Part shown: one piece after another, positions 1 through 8,846 of the stretch
Position numbering within the stretch: the stretch's first letter is position 1
Layout of the letters: every line of letters starts with the position of its first letter
Source of the DNA: Aliishimia sp963678085
GTDB lineage: Bacteria > Pseudomonadota > Alphaproteobacteria > Rhodobacterales > Rhodobacteraceae
Reading direction: 5' to 3'
DNA: 64,000 bases
Assembly: GCA_963678085.1 (NCBI GenBank)
Contig: OY782680.1
Span: 2,170,001-2,234,000 of the forward strand
Notes under the pieces: generated by a model
What the model was told of the DNA's origin: nothing
Seen by the model: the letters and a program-made list of their open reading frames with translations, nothing else
Databases searched by the model: none
Position numbers and translations under genes: made by a program

Positions 1-480
1 GGACTATCCGGGCTAACCTCTGATTTACTGCTTGCCGGTCAGATCCAGCATGAAAAAGGGCTGTCCCTGTCAGGGCGCGCCCTGTTTGATCAAGATTTTT
101 CCTTCTCGAAAATGACCGTGCGCGGCGATTGGTCAAATTCCAAAGCGGGGCTTGGCGGCACCTTCCTTTGGCTAGCCAATGATGCCGAACTGAACAGAAC
201 GGCCACGATTTCTGAGCTCACTTTGGATGGCTTTTACAATATAGATCATAATTGGACGCTGTCGGGGCGTTGGCGCTATGATATCAAAGCAGAGCGAACC
301 GCGCGCGCAGGGCTTGGCCTGCAATATCAAAATGAATGCCTCACATCAGAGTTTTCTGTCGAGCGACGTTTAAATACCTCGTCAACAGTTGAGCCTTCCA
401 CTCGCTTCAGCTTTACCATAAGGTTGGAAGGGTTCTCTGCCCAAACCGAAACAAAGAGCTATCACAAGTCATGTTCCTAA
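1..480 (+). CDS. lptD: LPS-assembly protein LptD, C-terminal part (partial at window start)
   Basis: The frame is open from base 1 and ends with TAA at 478-480, so only the last 159 residues of an outer-membrane protein are present. LptD forms the outer-membrane barrel that, with LptE, inserts lipopolysaccharide into the outer leaflet. The visible part has alternating polar and hydrophobic beta-strand segments. A late RAGLGLQYQNECLTSEFS segment matches the usual C-terminal LptD pattern, in which a Cys follows N-E and the chain ends near a final Cys (here YHKSCS). The gene order lptD-surA-pdxA-rsmA downstream is a well-known conserved block and supports the call. The stop overlaps the surA start by 10 bases. 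The first ATG in frame (base 112) is internal, not the start. Confidence 0.85.
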   Translation, partial: GLSGLTSDLLLAGQIQHEKGLSLSGRALFDQDFSFSKMTVRGDWSNSKAGLGGTFLWLANDAELNRTATISELTLDGFYNIDHNWTLSGRWRYDIKAERTARAGLGLQYQNECLTSEFSVERRLNTSSTVEPSTRFSFTIRLEGFSAQTETKSYHKSCS

Positions 481-1688
481 TCACGCGTTTCCTTTGTGCC
501 GGCCTTACAGCGGCCCTGATATCACTCTCCACCTTGCCCGCCTTGGCGCAAAACCTGTTTAAGCCGGTGATCTACGTCAATGAAGGGGTGATAACGCAAT
601 ATGACATCATCCAGCGCCAGCGCTTTGCGGCGATTATCTCTCCGGCCAATTCCGGCGAAGAGCAGGTGCGCGAAGAGCTAATCGCAGATCGTCTTCGTGC
701 CCAAGAGCTGCGCAGCCTTGGCATTCGCATTAGCGGGCAGGCCCTGCAAACGGGCATGGCTGAATTTGCAGCACGGGCGAATATGTCAACTGAGCAGTTC
801 ATCACAGCGCTCGGATCTAACGGCGTTGAACCTGAGACATTTCGTGACTTTGTTGCTGTCGGGCTTGGCTGGCGGGATCTGATCCAAGCACGCTATGGCG
901 GGCGCGCCCAGATTTCAAATGCCGAGATTGATCGTGCCCTGCAAGCCTCTGGTGCGCGCAGTTCGGTGCGTGTTCTGGTCTCTGAGATCATTTTGCCCGC
1001 CCCGCCCCAGCGCGCCAAATCCGCGCGTGCCCTGGCGGAGCGCATTGCCAATAGCAAAACAACCGGCGAATTTGCCAGCTACGCTCGCAGATATTCGGCC
1101 GCGCCCACACGGTCCAGAGGCGGCGCGCTCGGCTGGCGTCCCCTGTCCGAAATGCCCGCGCCGCTGCGCCCACTTTTGCTCAATCTCGCGCCGGGTGAAA
1201 CCACCCCTGTGCTCAGCATTCCCAACGCATTGGCGATCTTCCAGCTGCGCGATATCGAAGAGATTGCCGCAACCGAGCAGAAATTTTCCGCAATCGAATA
1301 TGCGCGCCTAAGCTTGCCATCCGGCTCCCAGAACGCCGCGACCGAGCGCAAAATCCGCAACAGGATGGATAGCTGCGATGATCTTTATGGTTTTGCAAAG
1401 CGCAACCCATCGGCAACCCTGACCCGCGAAACCAAGATCCCTGTAGATATTCCGCTCTCTGAGGCGCAGAGCCTTGCGCTACTTGATCCCGATGAGATTG
1501 CGCCCGGCGTGGTATCTCAAGACGGCAGCACCTTCACCATTTTGATGCTTTGTGGGCGCAGCACCGAGTTGACAGAATCGCTTAGCCGCGGTGACATTCG
1601 CGCACGGCTCCGCCAGCAACGCCTTGAAAGCTTTGCCGAATCCTACCTGCAAGAGCTGCGCGCCGATGCGCGTATTCGCCAAAAATGA
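471..1688 (+). CDS. surA: SurA-type periplasmic peptidyl-prolyl isomerase/chaperone
   Basis: 405 residues. A signal peptide covers about residues 1-26 (cleavage after LPALA). A SurA N-terminal helical domain follows (about 30-150; VNEGVITQYDI resembles the usual 'vN..vIt..dv..R' start of SurA/PpiD proteins). One parvulin (PpiC) domain spans about 165-264 and includes the recognisable RYSAAPTRSRGGALGW segment. E. coli SurA has two parvulin domains; a single one is common in alphaproteobacterial forms. It would assist outer-membrane protein folding in the periplasm, which fits its place between lptD and pdxA. It starts inside lptD (10-base overlap) and its stop overlaps the pdxA start (ATGA), suggesting translational coupling. 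Confidence 0.88.
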   Translation: MFLITRFLCAGLTAALISLSTLPALAQNLFKPVIYVNEGVITQYDIIQRQRFAAIISPANSGEEQVREELIADRLRAQELRSLGIRISGQALQTGMAEFAARANMSTEQFITALGSNGVEPETFRDFVAVGLGWRDLIQARYGGRAQISNAEIDRALQASGARSSVRVLVSEIILPAPPQRAKSARALAERIANSKTTGEFASYARRYSAAPTRSRGGALGWRPLSEMPAPLRPLLLNLAPGETTPVLSIPNALAIFQLRDIEEIAATEQKFSAIEYARLSLPSGSQNAATERKIRNRMDSCDDLYGFAKRNPSATLTRETKIPVDIPLSEAQSLALLDPDEIAPGVVSQDGSTFTILMLCGRSTELTESLSRGDIRARLRQQRLESFAESYLQELRADARIRQK

Positions 1689-2659
1689 CGCTCCCCTCAA
1701 TCGCCGTCACCTGCGGAGATCCGGCGGGCATAGGACCAGAAATCGCCGCGCAAGCATGGCAGGCGCTGCAGGGCGAATGCGTGATGATCTGGCTTGGCGA
1801 TCCACGTCATTTGCCCCCTGGCACGCCCTTCGAATGTGTTCAAACGCCCAGTGACGCAGCAAAGCATATGCCAAACGCTCTGCCGGTTTTGCAAATTGAG
1901 TTTGCAAATCCAGCGACGCCGGGCCAGCCAGATTTGCAAAATGCGCGCGGGGTGCAAAGCGCAATTGAGCACGCCGTTGAACTTGTGCAAAATAATGCGG
2001 TCGATGCGATCTGCACCGCGCCCATTCATAAGAAAGTTCTACAAGACGGCGCGGGGTTTGAATTTCCAGGCCATACAGAATTTCTAAGCCATTTGGCCGG
2101 GGGCGCGGATGTGGTGATGATGCTCGCCTCTGAGCAATTGCGCGTTGTGCCCGCAACGATCCATGTGGCTCTAAAAGATGTGCCCGGTCTGCTTACACCA
2201 GAGCTGTTAACCCAAGTGATCGAGATCACCGAAACTGGGCTGAAAACGCAATTCGGCATCCACTCCCCGCGCCTTGCTGTGGCTGGGTTAAATCCGCATG
2301 CAGGCGAAGGCGGGCGCATGGGGCGCGAAGAGCTGGACTGGATGGACGGTCTCATTCAAAATCTGCAAGCCTCTGGCAAAGCTGTCTCCGGTCCCCATTC
2401 CGCAGATACGCTGTTTCACGCCGCCGCGCGCGCGCGCTATGATGCGGCGATTTGCATGTATCATGACCAGGCGCTTATCCCTATCAAAACCTTGGATTTT
2501 GATCGGGGCGTGAATGTCACGCTGGGGCTTCCCTTTATCCGCACCTCTCCTGATCATGGCACCGCCTTTGACATTGCCGGGAAAGGCATCGCCAATCCCA
2601 GCTCTATGATCGAGGCGCTTCGGCTCGCGGCAAAAATGGCGCGCGCACAGAAAACATGA
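1685..2659 (+). CDS. pdxA: 4-hydroxythreonine-4-phosphate dehydrogenase
   Basis: 324 residues, the normal family length. PdxA oxidises 4-phosphohydroxy-L-threonine with NAD in the DXP-dependent pyridoxal phosphate pathway. Visible hallmarks are the N-terminal GDPAGIGPEI motif (residues 11-20), the GHTEFL segment with a metal-ligand His, the HSADTLFH segment, and YHDQALIPIK with another His/Asp pair. The start overlaps the surA stop and its own stop overlaps the rsmA start, both as ATGA. This is the classic surA-pdxA-rsmA order. Confidence 0.95.
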   Translation: MTLPSIAVTCGDPAGIGPEIAAQAWQALQGECVMIWLGDPRHLPPGTPFECVQTPSDAAKHMPNALPVLQIEFANPATPGQPDLQNARGVQSAIEHAVELVQNNAVDAICTAPIHKKVLQDGAGFEFPGHTEFLSHLAGGADVVMMLASEQLRVVPATIHVALKDVPGLLTPELLTQVIEITETGLKTQFGIHSPRLAVAGLNPHAGEGGRMGREELDWMDGLIQNLQASGKAVSGPHSADTLFHAAARARYDAAICMYHDQALIPIKTLDFDRGVNVTLGLPFIRTSPDHGTAFDIAGKGIANPSSMIEALRLAAKMARAQKT

Positions 2660-3513
2660 GCCAGATCGACAGCCTGCCTCCGCTGCGAGAGGTCATTGCA
2701 AACCATGATTTGCGCGCGAAAAAATCTTTGGGCCAGAACTTCTTGCTTGATTTGAACCTCACAGCGCGAATCGCTCGAGTGGCTGGGGATCTTTCGACCT
2801 GCGATGTTTTGGAGGTTGGGCCTGGACCCGGCGGGCTCACGCGCGGTCTTTTGGCCGAAGGCGCACGGCGCGTGATTGCGGTTGAGAAAGATGCGCGCTG
2901 CCTACCTGCTTTGTCGGAAATTGCGGCGCATTATCCGGGGCGCTGCGAAATCCATAATGGAGACGCGCTAGAGCTCGCTGGCAAGGTGGATATCTCTACG
3001 CCTTATAAAGTGGTCGCAAATCTGCCTTATAATGTGGGCACTGAACTGCTTATCCGCTGGCTGACCCCGCCTGCCTGGCCCCCAGCCTGGTCGAGCCTGA
3101 CATTGATGTTTCAAAAAGAAGTGGCGGAGCGAATCGTCGCAACGCCCGGCAGCAAAGCTTATGGGCGGCTCGCGGTGCTCAGCCAATGGCGGTGTGATGC
3201 GAAAATTGCGCTCACCCTTCCAGCAGAGGCTTTTTCCCCGCCCCCCAAAGTAGCGTCGGCAGTGGTGCATCTAACCGCCCTGCCCGCACCGAAATTCTCA
3301 TGCGATTTCAAGATATTAGAGCGCGTTGTTGCGGCAGCTTTCAATCAAAGGCGCAAAATGCTGCGCGCCTCTTTGCGCGGGATTTCCCCGGATATCGAAG
3401 ATCACCTAGAGGGCTGCGGCATTGCACCAACAGATCGTGCCGAGACCGTTTCGCTTGAAGCCTTTTGCGCCCTTGCCCGATCTGTGGAAAAGGCTTACTC
3501 AGCCGCTTCCTGA
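2656..3513 (+). CDS. rsmA: 16S rRNA (adenine1518/1519-N6,N6)-dimethyltransferase
   Basis: 285 residues. RsmA (KsgA) dimethylates two adjacent adenines near the 3' end of 16S rRNA late in small-subunit assembly. The sequence shows KKSLGQNFL near the N terminus, the SAM-binding motif VGPGPGGLTRGLL (about 54-66), and the adenine-methyltransferase motif NLPYNVGT. The C-terminal part contains FNQRRKMLRASL, typical of the family. The start is ATGA-coupled to pdxA. The 3' end overlaps the oppositely oriented DUF4167 gene by 19 bases. Confidence 0.95.
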   Translation: MSQIDSLPPLREVIANHDLRAKKSLGQNFLLDLNLTARIARVAGDLSTCDVLEVGPGPGGLTRGLLAEGARRVIAVEKDARCLPALSEIAAHYPGRCEIHNGDALELAGKVDISTPYKVVANLPYNVGTELLIRWLTPPAWPPAWSSLTLMFQKEVAERIVATPGSKAYGRLAVLSQWRCDAKIALTLPAEAFSPPPKVASAVVHLTALPAPKFSCDFKILERVVAAAFNQRRKMLRASLRGISPDIEDHLEGCGIAPTDRAETVSLEAFCALARSVEKAYSAAS

Positions 3514-4175
3514 GGATCCTGCGGCGGGGTTGCCGCCTCGGTCTCTTCTTTCTTGACGGCTGGCTTTCTGGTGCGCCGCGCGCGGGCCGGTTTTTTGGGT
3601 GCCTCTTCGGCTGCGCCATCCTCGGCGGCGGGCTCTTCGGCCTTGACCTCAGGTGCCTTTGGCTTGCGCGCGCGGGCGGTGCGGCGTTTGGGCTTGTCCT
3701 CGGGGGTTTCGACCAAGGTAGAAGCCTCATTAGCCACATTGCCAGTTTCAGGCGTTTCAACAATATCTGGCTGCTCCGCGCTCGCTGGATCATCAACCGG
3801 GGCGGCTTCTACCTGAGCTTGAGCTTGCGCCTGGGCTTCCCTCTCTTGGCGCTCTGCCCTCTCGCGGTCCCGCTCGGCTTGGCGTTCACGGTTTGCGCGC
3901 TCTTGCTCTTCGCGCCGCGCATCTACCTCTCTTTGTGCCTCGGCAAGCAGGCGCAGATAATGCTCTGCATGTTGCTGGAAATTCTCGGCAGCCACGCGAT
4001 CATTACCCAGCTGTGCATCGCGTGCCAGCTGATTGTATTTGTCAATGATTTGCTGGGGCGTGCCGCGCACCTTGCCTTCGGGGCCGGAGCTGTCAAAGAC
4101 CCGATTAATGACGTTACCACCAGATGGGCGATTATTACGGTTCTTGTTCCGGGACCGAGAGCGAGAAGGTTTCAT
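3495..4175 (-). CDS. DUF4167 domain protein
   Basis: 226 residues from the ATG at 4175; a longer reading from 4205 only adds 10 residues. The protein begins MKPSRSRSRNKNRNNR, a strongly basic start like other DUF4167 proteins. The DUF4167 core follows (NVINRVFDSSGPEGKVRGTPQQIIDKY, then AENFQQHAEHYLRLL; about residues 20-80). After it come a charged coiled-coil-like stretch rich in R, E and Q and a long Ala/Pro/Lys/Glu tail of low complexity. The function is unknown; the basic head and disordered tail suggest nucleic-acid binding, which is inference. It converges on rsmA with a 19-base 3' overlap. Confidence 0.85.
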   Translation of the reverse strand: MKPSRSRSRNKNRNNRPSGGNVINRVFDSSGPEGKVRGTPQQIIDKYNQLARDAQLGNDRVAAENFQQHAEHYLRLLAEAQREVDARREEQERANRERQAERDRERAERQEREAQAQAQAQVEAAPVDDPASAEQPDIVETPETGNVANEASTLVETPEDKPKRRTARARKPKAPEVKAEEPAAEDGAAEEAPKKPARARRTRKPAVKKEETEAATPPQDPQEAAE

Positions 4176-4348
4176 GGAAAGACGCGTACCTTGAGAGTCT
4201 GACAAAGTGCCGGCAATGTGGGGTTATCGTAAATTGCGGCTTGAAAGGCTATGCGCGGCGATTTGATATGCCGTGCAGCTTGCGCCCTGAATAATCATGT
4301 AAGTGTGAGAAGAGCAAGGCAATTTTCAGAAAAGGTGCAATAATTGTC

Positions 4349-5194
4349 CTAAATGCCACAAAAAGCGGGCGCACGCGCCGAAATAACCCGGTCTCGCCCA
4401 TCTAAATCGGCCAAAAGCTGCACATCTTGCCAATTTTGCGCGGTGAATAGGGCGTAAACATCGGGGCCTTGCTTCCAGCCAATTTCGGCAATTAAGCGCC
4501 CATCGGGCTGTAGGAATTGGGGAGCCTGCGCGGATAAGATGCGATAGGCGGATAAACCGTCTGCCTCATCAGTCAAAGCTGCACGCGGCTCATGCTGGGC
4601 CAGCTCGGGGGCGACGCTGCGCATCTCAAGGGCCGACAGATAAGGCGGGTTTGACACGATCAGATCGAATTTTCCGGTGATATTTGCAAACCAGTTCGAT
4701 TGCAAAATCTCTGCGCGGCTTGCCACATTATGCAAATGCGCATTCGCGGCAGTTTGCAAACAGGCCGCTTCGCTGATATCCGCGCCAACCCCAACCGCCC
4801 TGGGGCGCTCTGCCAAGAGTGTGACCAGGATACAGCCGGAGCCGATCCCCAGGTCTAGCACGCTGGCGAAAGGCTCGGCTAAGGCCGCCTCGATCAACGT
4901 TTCGGTTTCGGGACGCGGGTCGAGCACATCGCCGGTGATTTGAAAGGGACGGCCATAGAATTCTCTGACGCCAATCAAATGTGAGACCGGAACGCGAATA
5001 GCGCGCAGCGAGACCAGCTTTTCAAAGCGCTCGGCAATGTCAGGGGCAAGGTCTTCGGGGGCAATCAGGGTTATGCGCGCCGCATCCACCGAGGCGGCAT
5101 GGGCCAGCAAAATCCGCGCATCGCGGGCAGGATCTGGCACACCCGCCGCTCTGAGCCGAGAGGCCGCAGCGGCAAGCACTTCACCAGCGGTCAC
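4349..5194 (-). CDS. prmC: Peptide chain release factor N5-glutamine methyltransferase
   Basis: 281 residues. PrmC methylates the Gln of the GGQ motif in release factors RF1 and RF2. The sequence shows the N-terminal helical domain, the methyltransferase motif VLDLGIGSGCILVTLL (about 113-127), and the substrate-binding NPPY motif at about 182-185, which contacts the target glutamine. It lies directly behind prfA, its own substrate, with an ATGA overlap of 4 bases, so the two are translated together. Base 4348 to the DUF4167 start (4175) is a 173-base gap in which I see no gene. Confidence 0.95.
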   Translation of the reverse strand: MTAGEVLAAAASRLRAAGVPDPARDARILLAHAASVDAARITLIAPEDLAPDIAERFEKLVSLRAIRVPVSHLIGVREFYGRPFQITGDVLDPRPETETLIEAALAEPFASVLDLGIGSGCILVTLLAERPRAVGVGADISEAACLQTAANAHLHNVASRAEILQSNWFANITGKFDLIVSNPPYLSALEMRSVAPELAQHEPRAALTDEADGLSAYRILSAQAPQFLQPDGRLIAEIGWKQGPDVYALFTAQNWQDVQLLADLDGRDRVISARAPAFCGI

Positions 5195-6240
5195 CCGCCC
5201 ATCTCAGCAAGTTTGCGCGCTTGGTCTTCGGCGATGAGCGCGTCGATAATTTCGTCTAGATCGCCATTGACGATCGCATCTAGCTTATAGAGCGTGAGCC
5301 CAATGCGATGATCGGTCATGCGCCCTTGCGGGAAATTATAGGTACGAATACGTTCACTACGATCCCCAGAGCCGACCTGCGCTGCGCGTGCCTCTGAGCG
5401 TTCGGTATGGGCGCGCTGGCGCTCCATGTCAAAGAGCCGCGCTTTAAGCACCTGCATCGCCTTTTCGCGGTTGCGGTGCTGGGATTTTTCGGAGCTGGTC
5501 ACAACAACGCCGGTGGGAATATGGGTAATCCGCACCGCGCTATCGGTAGTGTTCACATGCTGCCCGCCCGCCCCGGATGAGCGCATCGTATCAATGCGCA
5601 GATCATTTGCATCAATTTCGATATCCACATCTTCGGCCTCTGGCAGCACCGCCACGGTGGCCGCTGAGGTATGGATGCGCCCGCCAGATTCGGTTTCAGG
5701 CACGCGTTGGACGCGGTGCACACCGGATTCGAATTTCAGGCGCTCAAAGACGCGCTCCCCGGTGATATGCGCAACCACCTCTTTGATCCCGCCCAGCTCG
5801 GTTGCGGCCTCTTCGATAATATCCACTTTCCAGCCGCGCAGCTCCGCATAGCGCAGATACATGCGCAGCAAATCCCCAGCAAAAAGCGCCGCCTCATCCC
5901 CGCCGGTCCCTGGGCGAATTTCAAGCATGGCCGGGCGCGCATCGGCTGCATCTTTGGGCAAAAGCGCGATTTGCAAAGCGGCCTCTGCCTCGGGCAAAGC
6001 GGCTTTGAGGCCGGGCAGTTCCTCTTCAGCCAGCTCGCGCATATCGGGATCCGACAACATCTCTTCGGCCTCAGCAATATCGCTTTGGAGACGGAAAAAC
6101 GCCTCGATCTGATCCACAACGGGTTTCAGGTCAGAATATTCCTTGGCCAAAACCGCGATATCCCCGGTGCCTTCGGACATTTGCGCCTCCAGATATTGGA
6201 AGCGTTGGCGGATTTGATACAGGCGGTCTTCGTTCAGCAT
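5191..6240 (-). CDS. prfA: Peptide chain release factor 1
   Basis: 349 residues from the ATG at 6240. A longer open frame to 6447 exists, but MLNEDRLYQIRQRF matches the family start. RF1 recognises UAA and UAG and releases the peptide. The stop-codon-reading PxT element is present as PET (about 181-183), and the peptidyl-transferase GGQ is at 225-227 within SSGAGGQHVN. It is the first gene of a two-gene unit with prmC and is divergent from the small secreted protein at 6304, leaving 63 bases between them. Confidence 0.95.
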   Translation of the reverse strand: MLNEDRLYQIRQRFQYLEAQMSEGTGDIAVLAKEYSDLKPVVDQIEAFFRLQSDIAEAEEMLSDPDMRELAEEELPGLKAALPEAEAALQIALLPKDAADARPAMLEIRPGTGGDEAALFAGDLLRMYLRYAELRGWKVDIIEEAATELGGIKEVVAHITGERVFERLKFESGVHRVQRVPETESGGRIHTSAATVAVLPEAEDVDIEIDANDLRIDTMRSSGAGGQHVNTTDSAVRITHIPTGVVVTSSEKSQHRNREKAMQVLKARLFDMERQRAHTERSEARAAQVGSGDRSERIRTYNFPQGRMTDHRIGLTLYKLDAIVNGDLDEIIDALIAEDQARKLAEMGG

Positions 6241-6303
6241 AAGCTGCCATGTGACGGAAAGGGAGGTCTTGGTCAAGCGGGCGACATCTGCTATTATCGT
6301 CTC

Positions 6304-6537
6304 ATGCGGTATTTGGCTTTGATTTTTGCGTTCTTGGCCGTGCCATTGACGGCGGATGTGACAACCCCGTCGGGCAAGGTTATTGATTGCTATTGCACCG
6401 ATAGCACCGGCGCGCGTGTTGAGCTGGGCGAGACAATCTGCCTGCATGTGGATGGGCGCTCATTCCTGGCCCAATGCCAGATGTCGCTGAACAATCCGAT
6501 GTGGCGCGAAGTGCAGGATGGCTGCCTTAGCTCGTAA
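6304..6537 (+). CDS. Small secreted cysteine-containing protein, unknown function
   Basis: 77 residues. The N terminus MRYLALIFAFLAVPLTA is a clear signal peptide (cleavage likely after residue 17). The mature 60 residues carry five cysteines (positions 29, 31, 46, 58, 74), which could form disulfides in the periplasm. No family is recognised with certainty; small conserved proteins of this type occur in Rhodobacteraceae. It is divergent from prfA and overlaps the 3' end of the DUF1499 gene by 11 bases. The coding call rests on the signal peptide, Cys content and an ATG in the right place. Confidence 0.65.
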   Translation: MRYLALIFAFLAVPLTADVTTPSGKVIDCYCTDSTGARVELGETICLHVDGRSFLAQCQMSLNNPMWREVQDGCLSS

Positions 6538-6928
6538 GCTTGCCAATCCAGGCATCAAGGCGGCGTGCATTCACACCAAAATCCGAGCGCCCAAAACGCA
6601 GCCGCGCATGCAAGATGAGCTGATCCCCATCAAGCTGCACCGTGGTATAGTCAGGAAACCCAAAGACGCGGCTGCGGGTGATATAGGTCACACGCCCTGC
6701 ACCTGGCGCACCCGCCAAGACCCGCGTGCGCTTTGTGTCCAAGGCAATCTGGTGCAATGTCTCAAATATCTCGGCTGAGCCCGCAACAACGCGCGTCGCC
6801 CCGCCGTCAAAATTCTTGCTTTCTTTGCCAATCACCGGAACATGCCAGCGCACGGCGGGCGAGGGAGCAAAGCGGATATAAGCCATAGTCCCAGCAAGCG
6901 GAATGAGAAGACAGAGCCAGATTGCCAT
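6527..6928 (-). CDS. DUF1499 family protein
   Basis: 133 residues with one N-terminal membrane segment (about 1-20) and a periplasmic remainder. The segment GRVTYITRSRVFGFPDYTTVQL (about 84-105) is the characteristic core of DUF1499, followed by a C-terminal SDFGVNARRLDAWI segment also typical of it. The molecular function of DUF1499 is not known. It starts 11 bases after the stop of the ureohydrolase at 6940 and has the same orientation, so it may be the last gene of that operon. Confidence 0.8.
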   Translation of the reverse strand: MAIWLCLLIPLAGTMAYIRFAPSPAVRWHVPVIGKESKNFDGGATRVVAGSAEIFETLHQIALDTKRTRVLAGAPGAGRVTYITRSRVFGFPDYTTVQLDGDQLILHARLRFGRSDFGVNARRLDAWIGKLTS

Positions 6929-6939
6929 GCTCGAGCCTG

Positions 6940-7881
6940 CTAACGATAGCTTACACCGGGCAGAATACTGAGCAATTCAAACACCAAGTTAGCCGCCGTC
7001 AGCGCCGTATTGCCGGATGGATCATAAGGCGGCGAGACCTCGACCAGATCGCAGCCGACAACTTTAAGCCCGCGAAAGGCGCGGATCAGCTGCATGGCCT
7101 GCGCGGTGGTGAGCCCGCCAATCTCCGGCGTGCCGGTTCCAGGCGCATAGGCGGGGTCCAAACTGTCGATATCATAAGAAATATAGACCGGGTGATCCCC
7201 AACATCACGGCGAATTTCTGCGCCCAAAGTCGTGAGCGATCGCTGCCAAAGTTCTGGTGCAAGAAATTGTTGAAAGCCCCATCCGGCGGCCTCTGAAAAA
7301 TCCTCAGCACTATAACCCGTGCCGCGCAACCCTACCTGATAGGTCTTTTCGGGATTGATCAAGTTTTCCTCATAGGCGCGGCGAAACACCGTGCCATGAG
7401 TCTCTTTCTCGCCAAACATCTCATCATTCACATCGGCATGCGCATCCACATGAATCACCGCAACAGGCCCATGTTTCTTGGCCATCGCGCGCAAGATCGG
7501 CAGGGTCATCGAATGATCACCGCCAAGCGCAACCGGGATCACATCACTGGTTAGGATCGCCTCATAGCTTTCTTGAATGATCGCCAAACTATCGGAGAGC
7601 GAAAATGTATTCACCGCCAAATCGCCGATATCCGCCATGTTCAAACTGTCAAAAGGCGCAGCACCCGATTGGATATTATAGGGGCGGATCATCGCGCTTT
7701 CAGAGCGGATCTGCTTGGGCCCAAAGCGCGTGCCCGAGCGCCAAGAGGTGCCAATATCCATCGGGATCCCGAGAATTGCCACATCAAGCCCCGTAAGATC
7801 AGAGGCTTGGGGCAAACGCATAAAGGTATTGGGGCCAGAAAACCGGGCAAGGTCGTTACCGGAAATAGGTTGATTGGTCAT
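6940..7881 (-). CDS. speB: Agmatinase-family ureohydrolase (second of tandem pair)
   Basis: 313 residues from the ATG at 7881. This start gives a 4-base ATGA overlap with the upstream ureohydrolase; an upstream in-frame start at 7917 lies inside that gene. Ureohydrolases split guanidino compounds to urea and an amine using two Mn ions. All metal ligands are visible: GGDHS (H123), DAHAD (D146, H148, D150) and DIDSLDP (D237, D239). The overall pattern (GIPMD, RFGPKQIR, PGTGTPE) is that of agmatinase/guanidinobutyrase rather than arginase. The exact substrate cannot be read from the sequence, so the symbol denotes the family only. Confidence 0.85.
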   Translation of the reverse strand: MTNQPISGNDLARFSGPNTFMRLPQASDLTGLDVAILGIPMDIGTSWRSGTRFGPKQIRSESAMIRPYNIQSGAAPFDSLNMADIGDLAVNTFSLSDSLAIIQESYEAILTSDVIPVALGGDHSMTLPILRAMAKKHGPVAVIHVDAHADVNDEMFGEKETHGTVFRRAYEENLINPEKTYQVGLRGTGYSAEDFSEAAGWGFQQFLAPELWQRSLTTLGAEIRRDVGDHPVYISYDIDSLDPAYAPGTGTPEIGGLTTAQAMQLIRAFRGLKVVGCDLVEVSPPYDPSGNTALTAANLVFELLSILPGVSYR

Positions 7882-8846
7882 CGCTCTTCTCGTATTCGCC
7901 ATCCTAGCAAGCAGCACAGTTCCACAGCCACATGAGCGCCGGCAACCGCTGTCGCTCCGGTTGTATCATATTGCGGCGAAACTTCCACCACATCTGCGCC
8001 TTTGATATTGATCCCCGCCAAAGCGCGCAGCAAAGCCGCCGCCTGCGCTGAGCTGAGCCCGCCCCAAACCGGCGTGCCCGTTCCCGGCGCAAAGGCTGGA
8101 TCCAGCCCATCAATGTCAAAAGTCAGATAGGTCGGGCGATTGCCCAAAATCTCTTTTGCGCGCGTTGCAGCTGCTTCGGGGCCAATCCGGTGTAGCTCCG
8201 CCGCGTCAATGATATTTACGCCAAGCGTGTCGGGATTATGGGTGCGAATGCCGATTTGCACAGAGGTCGCAGGATCCACGATTCCCGCCTTAATCGCCTT
8301 ATACATAAAGGTGCCATGATCAATCCGATCTGGCGTATCATCTTGCCAAGTATCCGTATGGGCATCAATTTGCAAAACCGATATTGGACCGTAAGCCTCT
8401 GCATAGGCTTGCAAAATTGGCAAAGTGATAAAGTGATCCCCGCCCAAGGCAACGCTGGCCGCGCCGCTTTGCAAGATATTTGCAATATGGGTTTGCAAAG
8501 TCTCTGGAAATTCGGGCACATTTGCATAGTCAAAGGCAACATCGCCGTAATCAGCGATTGAAAGCTCTGAAAACACATCAAAGGGCCAACCATAGGGTTG
8601 ATCTGGTGCTTGCAGGCTAGAGGCTTCTCGAATGGCGCGCGGCCCAAAACGCGCCCCAGGTCGGTTCGTTACCGCTTGATCGAAGGGCACGCCAGTGATG
8701 GCAATATCAACCCCGCCCAGGTCTTTTGTATAACGCCGCCGGGCAAAGCTGAGCGCCCCGCCAAAGGTATTTTCATTGCTCAGCCCCCGCGCATCTTGGC
8801 GGGTAAAGGCGTGATCAACTTGGTGTTTCGCGTCCTCGAGCCCCAT
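7878..8846 (-). CDS. Agmatinase-family ureohydrolase (first of tandem pair)
   Basis: 322 residues. The binuclear manganese site is intact: GGDHF (H138), DAHTD (D161, H163, D165) and DIDGLDP (D244, D246). Compared with the downstream paralogue it has a longer N terminus and GGDHF in place of GGDHS. The two are clearly diverged from each other, so this is not a recent duplication and they may act on different guanidino substrates. The start codon shares one base with the stop of the M20 hydrolase gene (TAATG) and the stop overlaps the next start by 4 bases. Confidence 0.83.
   Translation of the reverse strand: MGLEDAKHQVDHAFTRQDARGLSNENTFGGALSFARRRYTKDLGGVDIAITGVPFDQAVTNRPGARFGPRAIREASSLQAPDQPYGWPFDVFSELSIADYGDVAFDYANVPEFPETLQTHIANILQSGAASVALGGDHFITLPILQAYAEAYGPISVLQIDAHTDTWQDDTPDRIDHGTFMYKAIKAGIVDPATSVQIGIRTHNPDTLGVNIIDAAELHRIGPEAAATRAKEILGNRPTYLTFDIDGLDPAFAPGTGTPVWGGLSSAQAAALLRALAGINIKGADVVEVSPQYDTTGATAVAGAHVAVELCCLLGWRIREER

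Noticed and set aside
3465..4202. 245-residue plus-strand frame
   Set aside because: Antisense to the DUF4167 gene, created by its low-complexity Lys/Ala/Glu tail.
5671..6537. 288-residue plus-strand frame over prfA
   Set aside because: Most of it is antisense to prfA. Only its last 77 residues, from 6304, have a signal peptide and look real.
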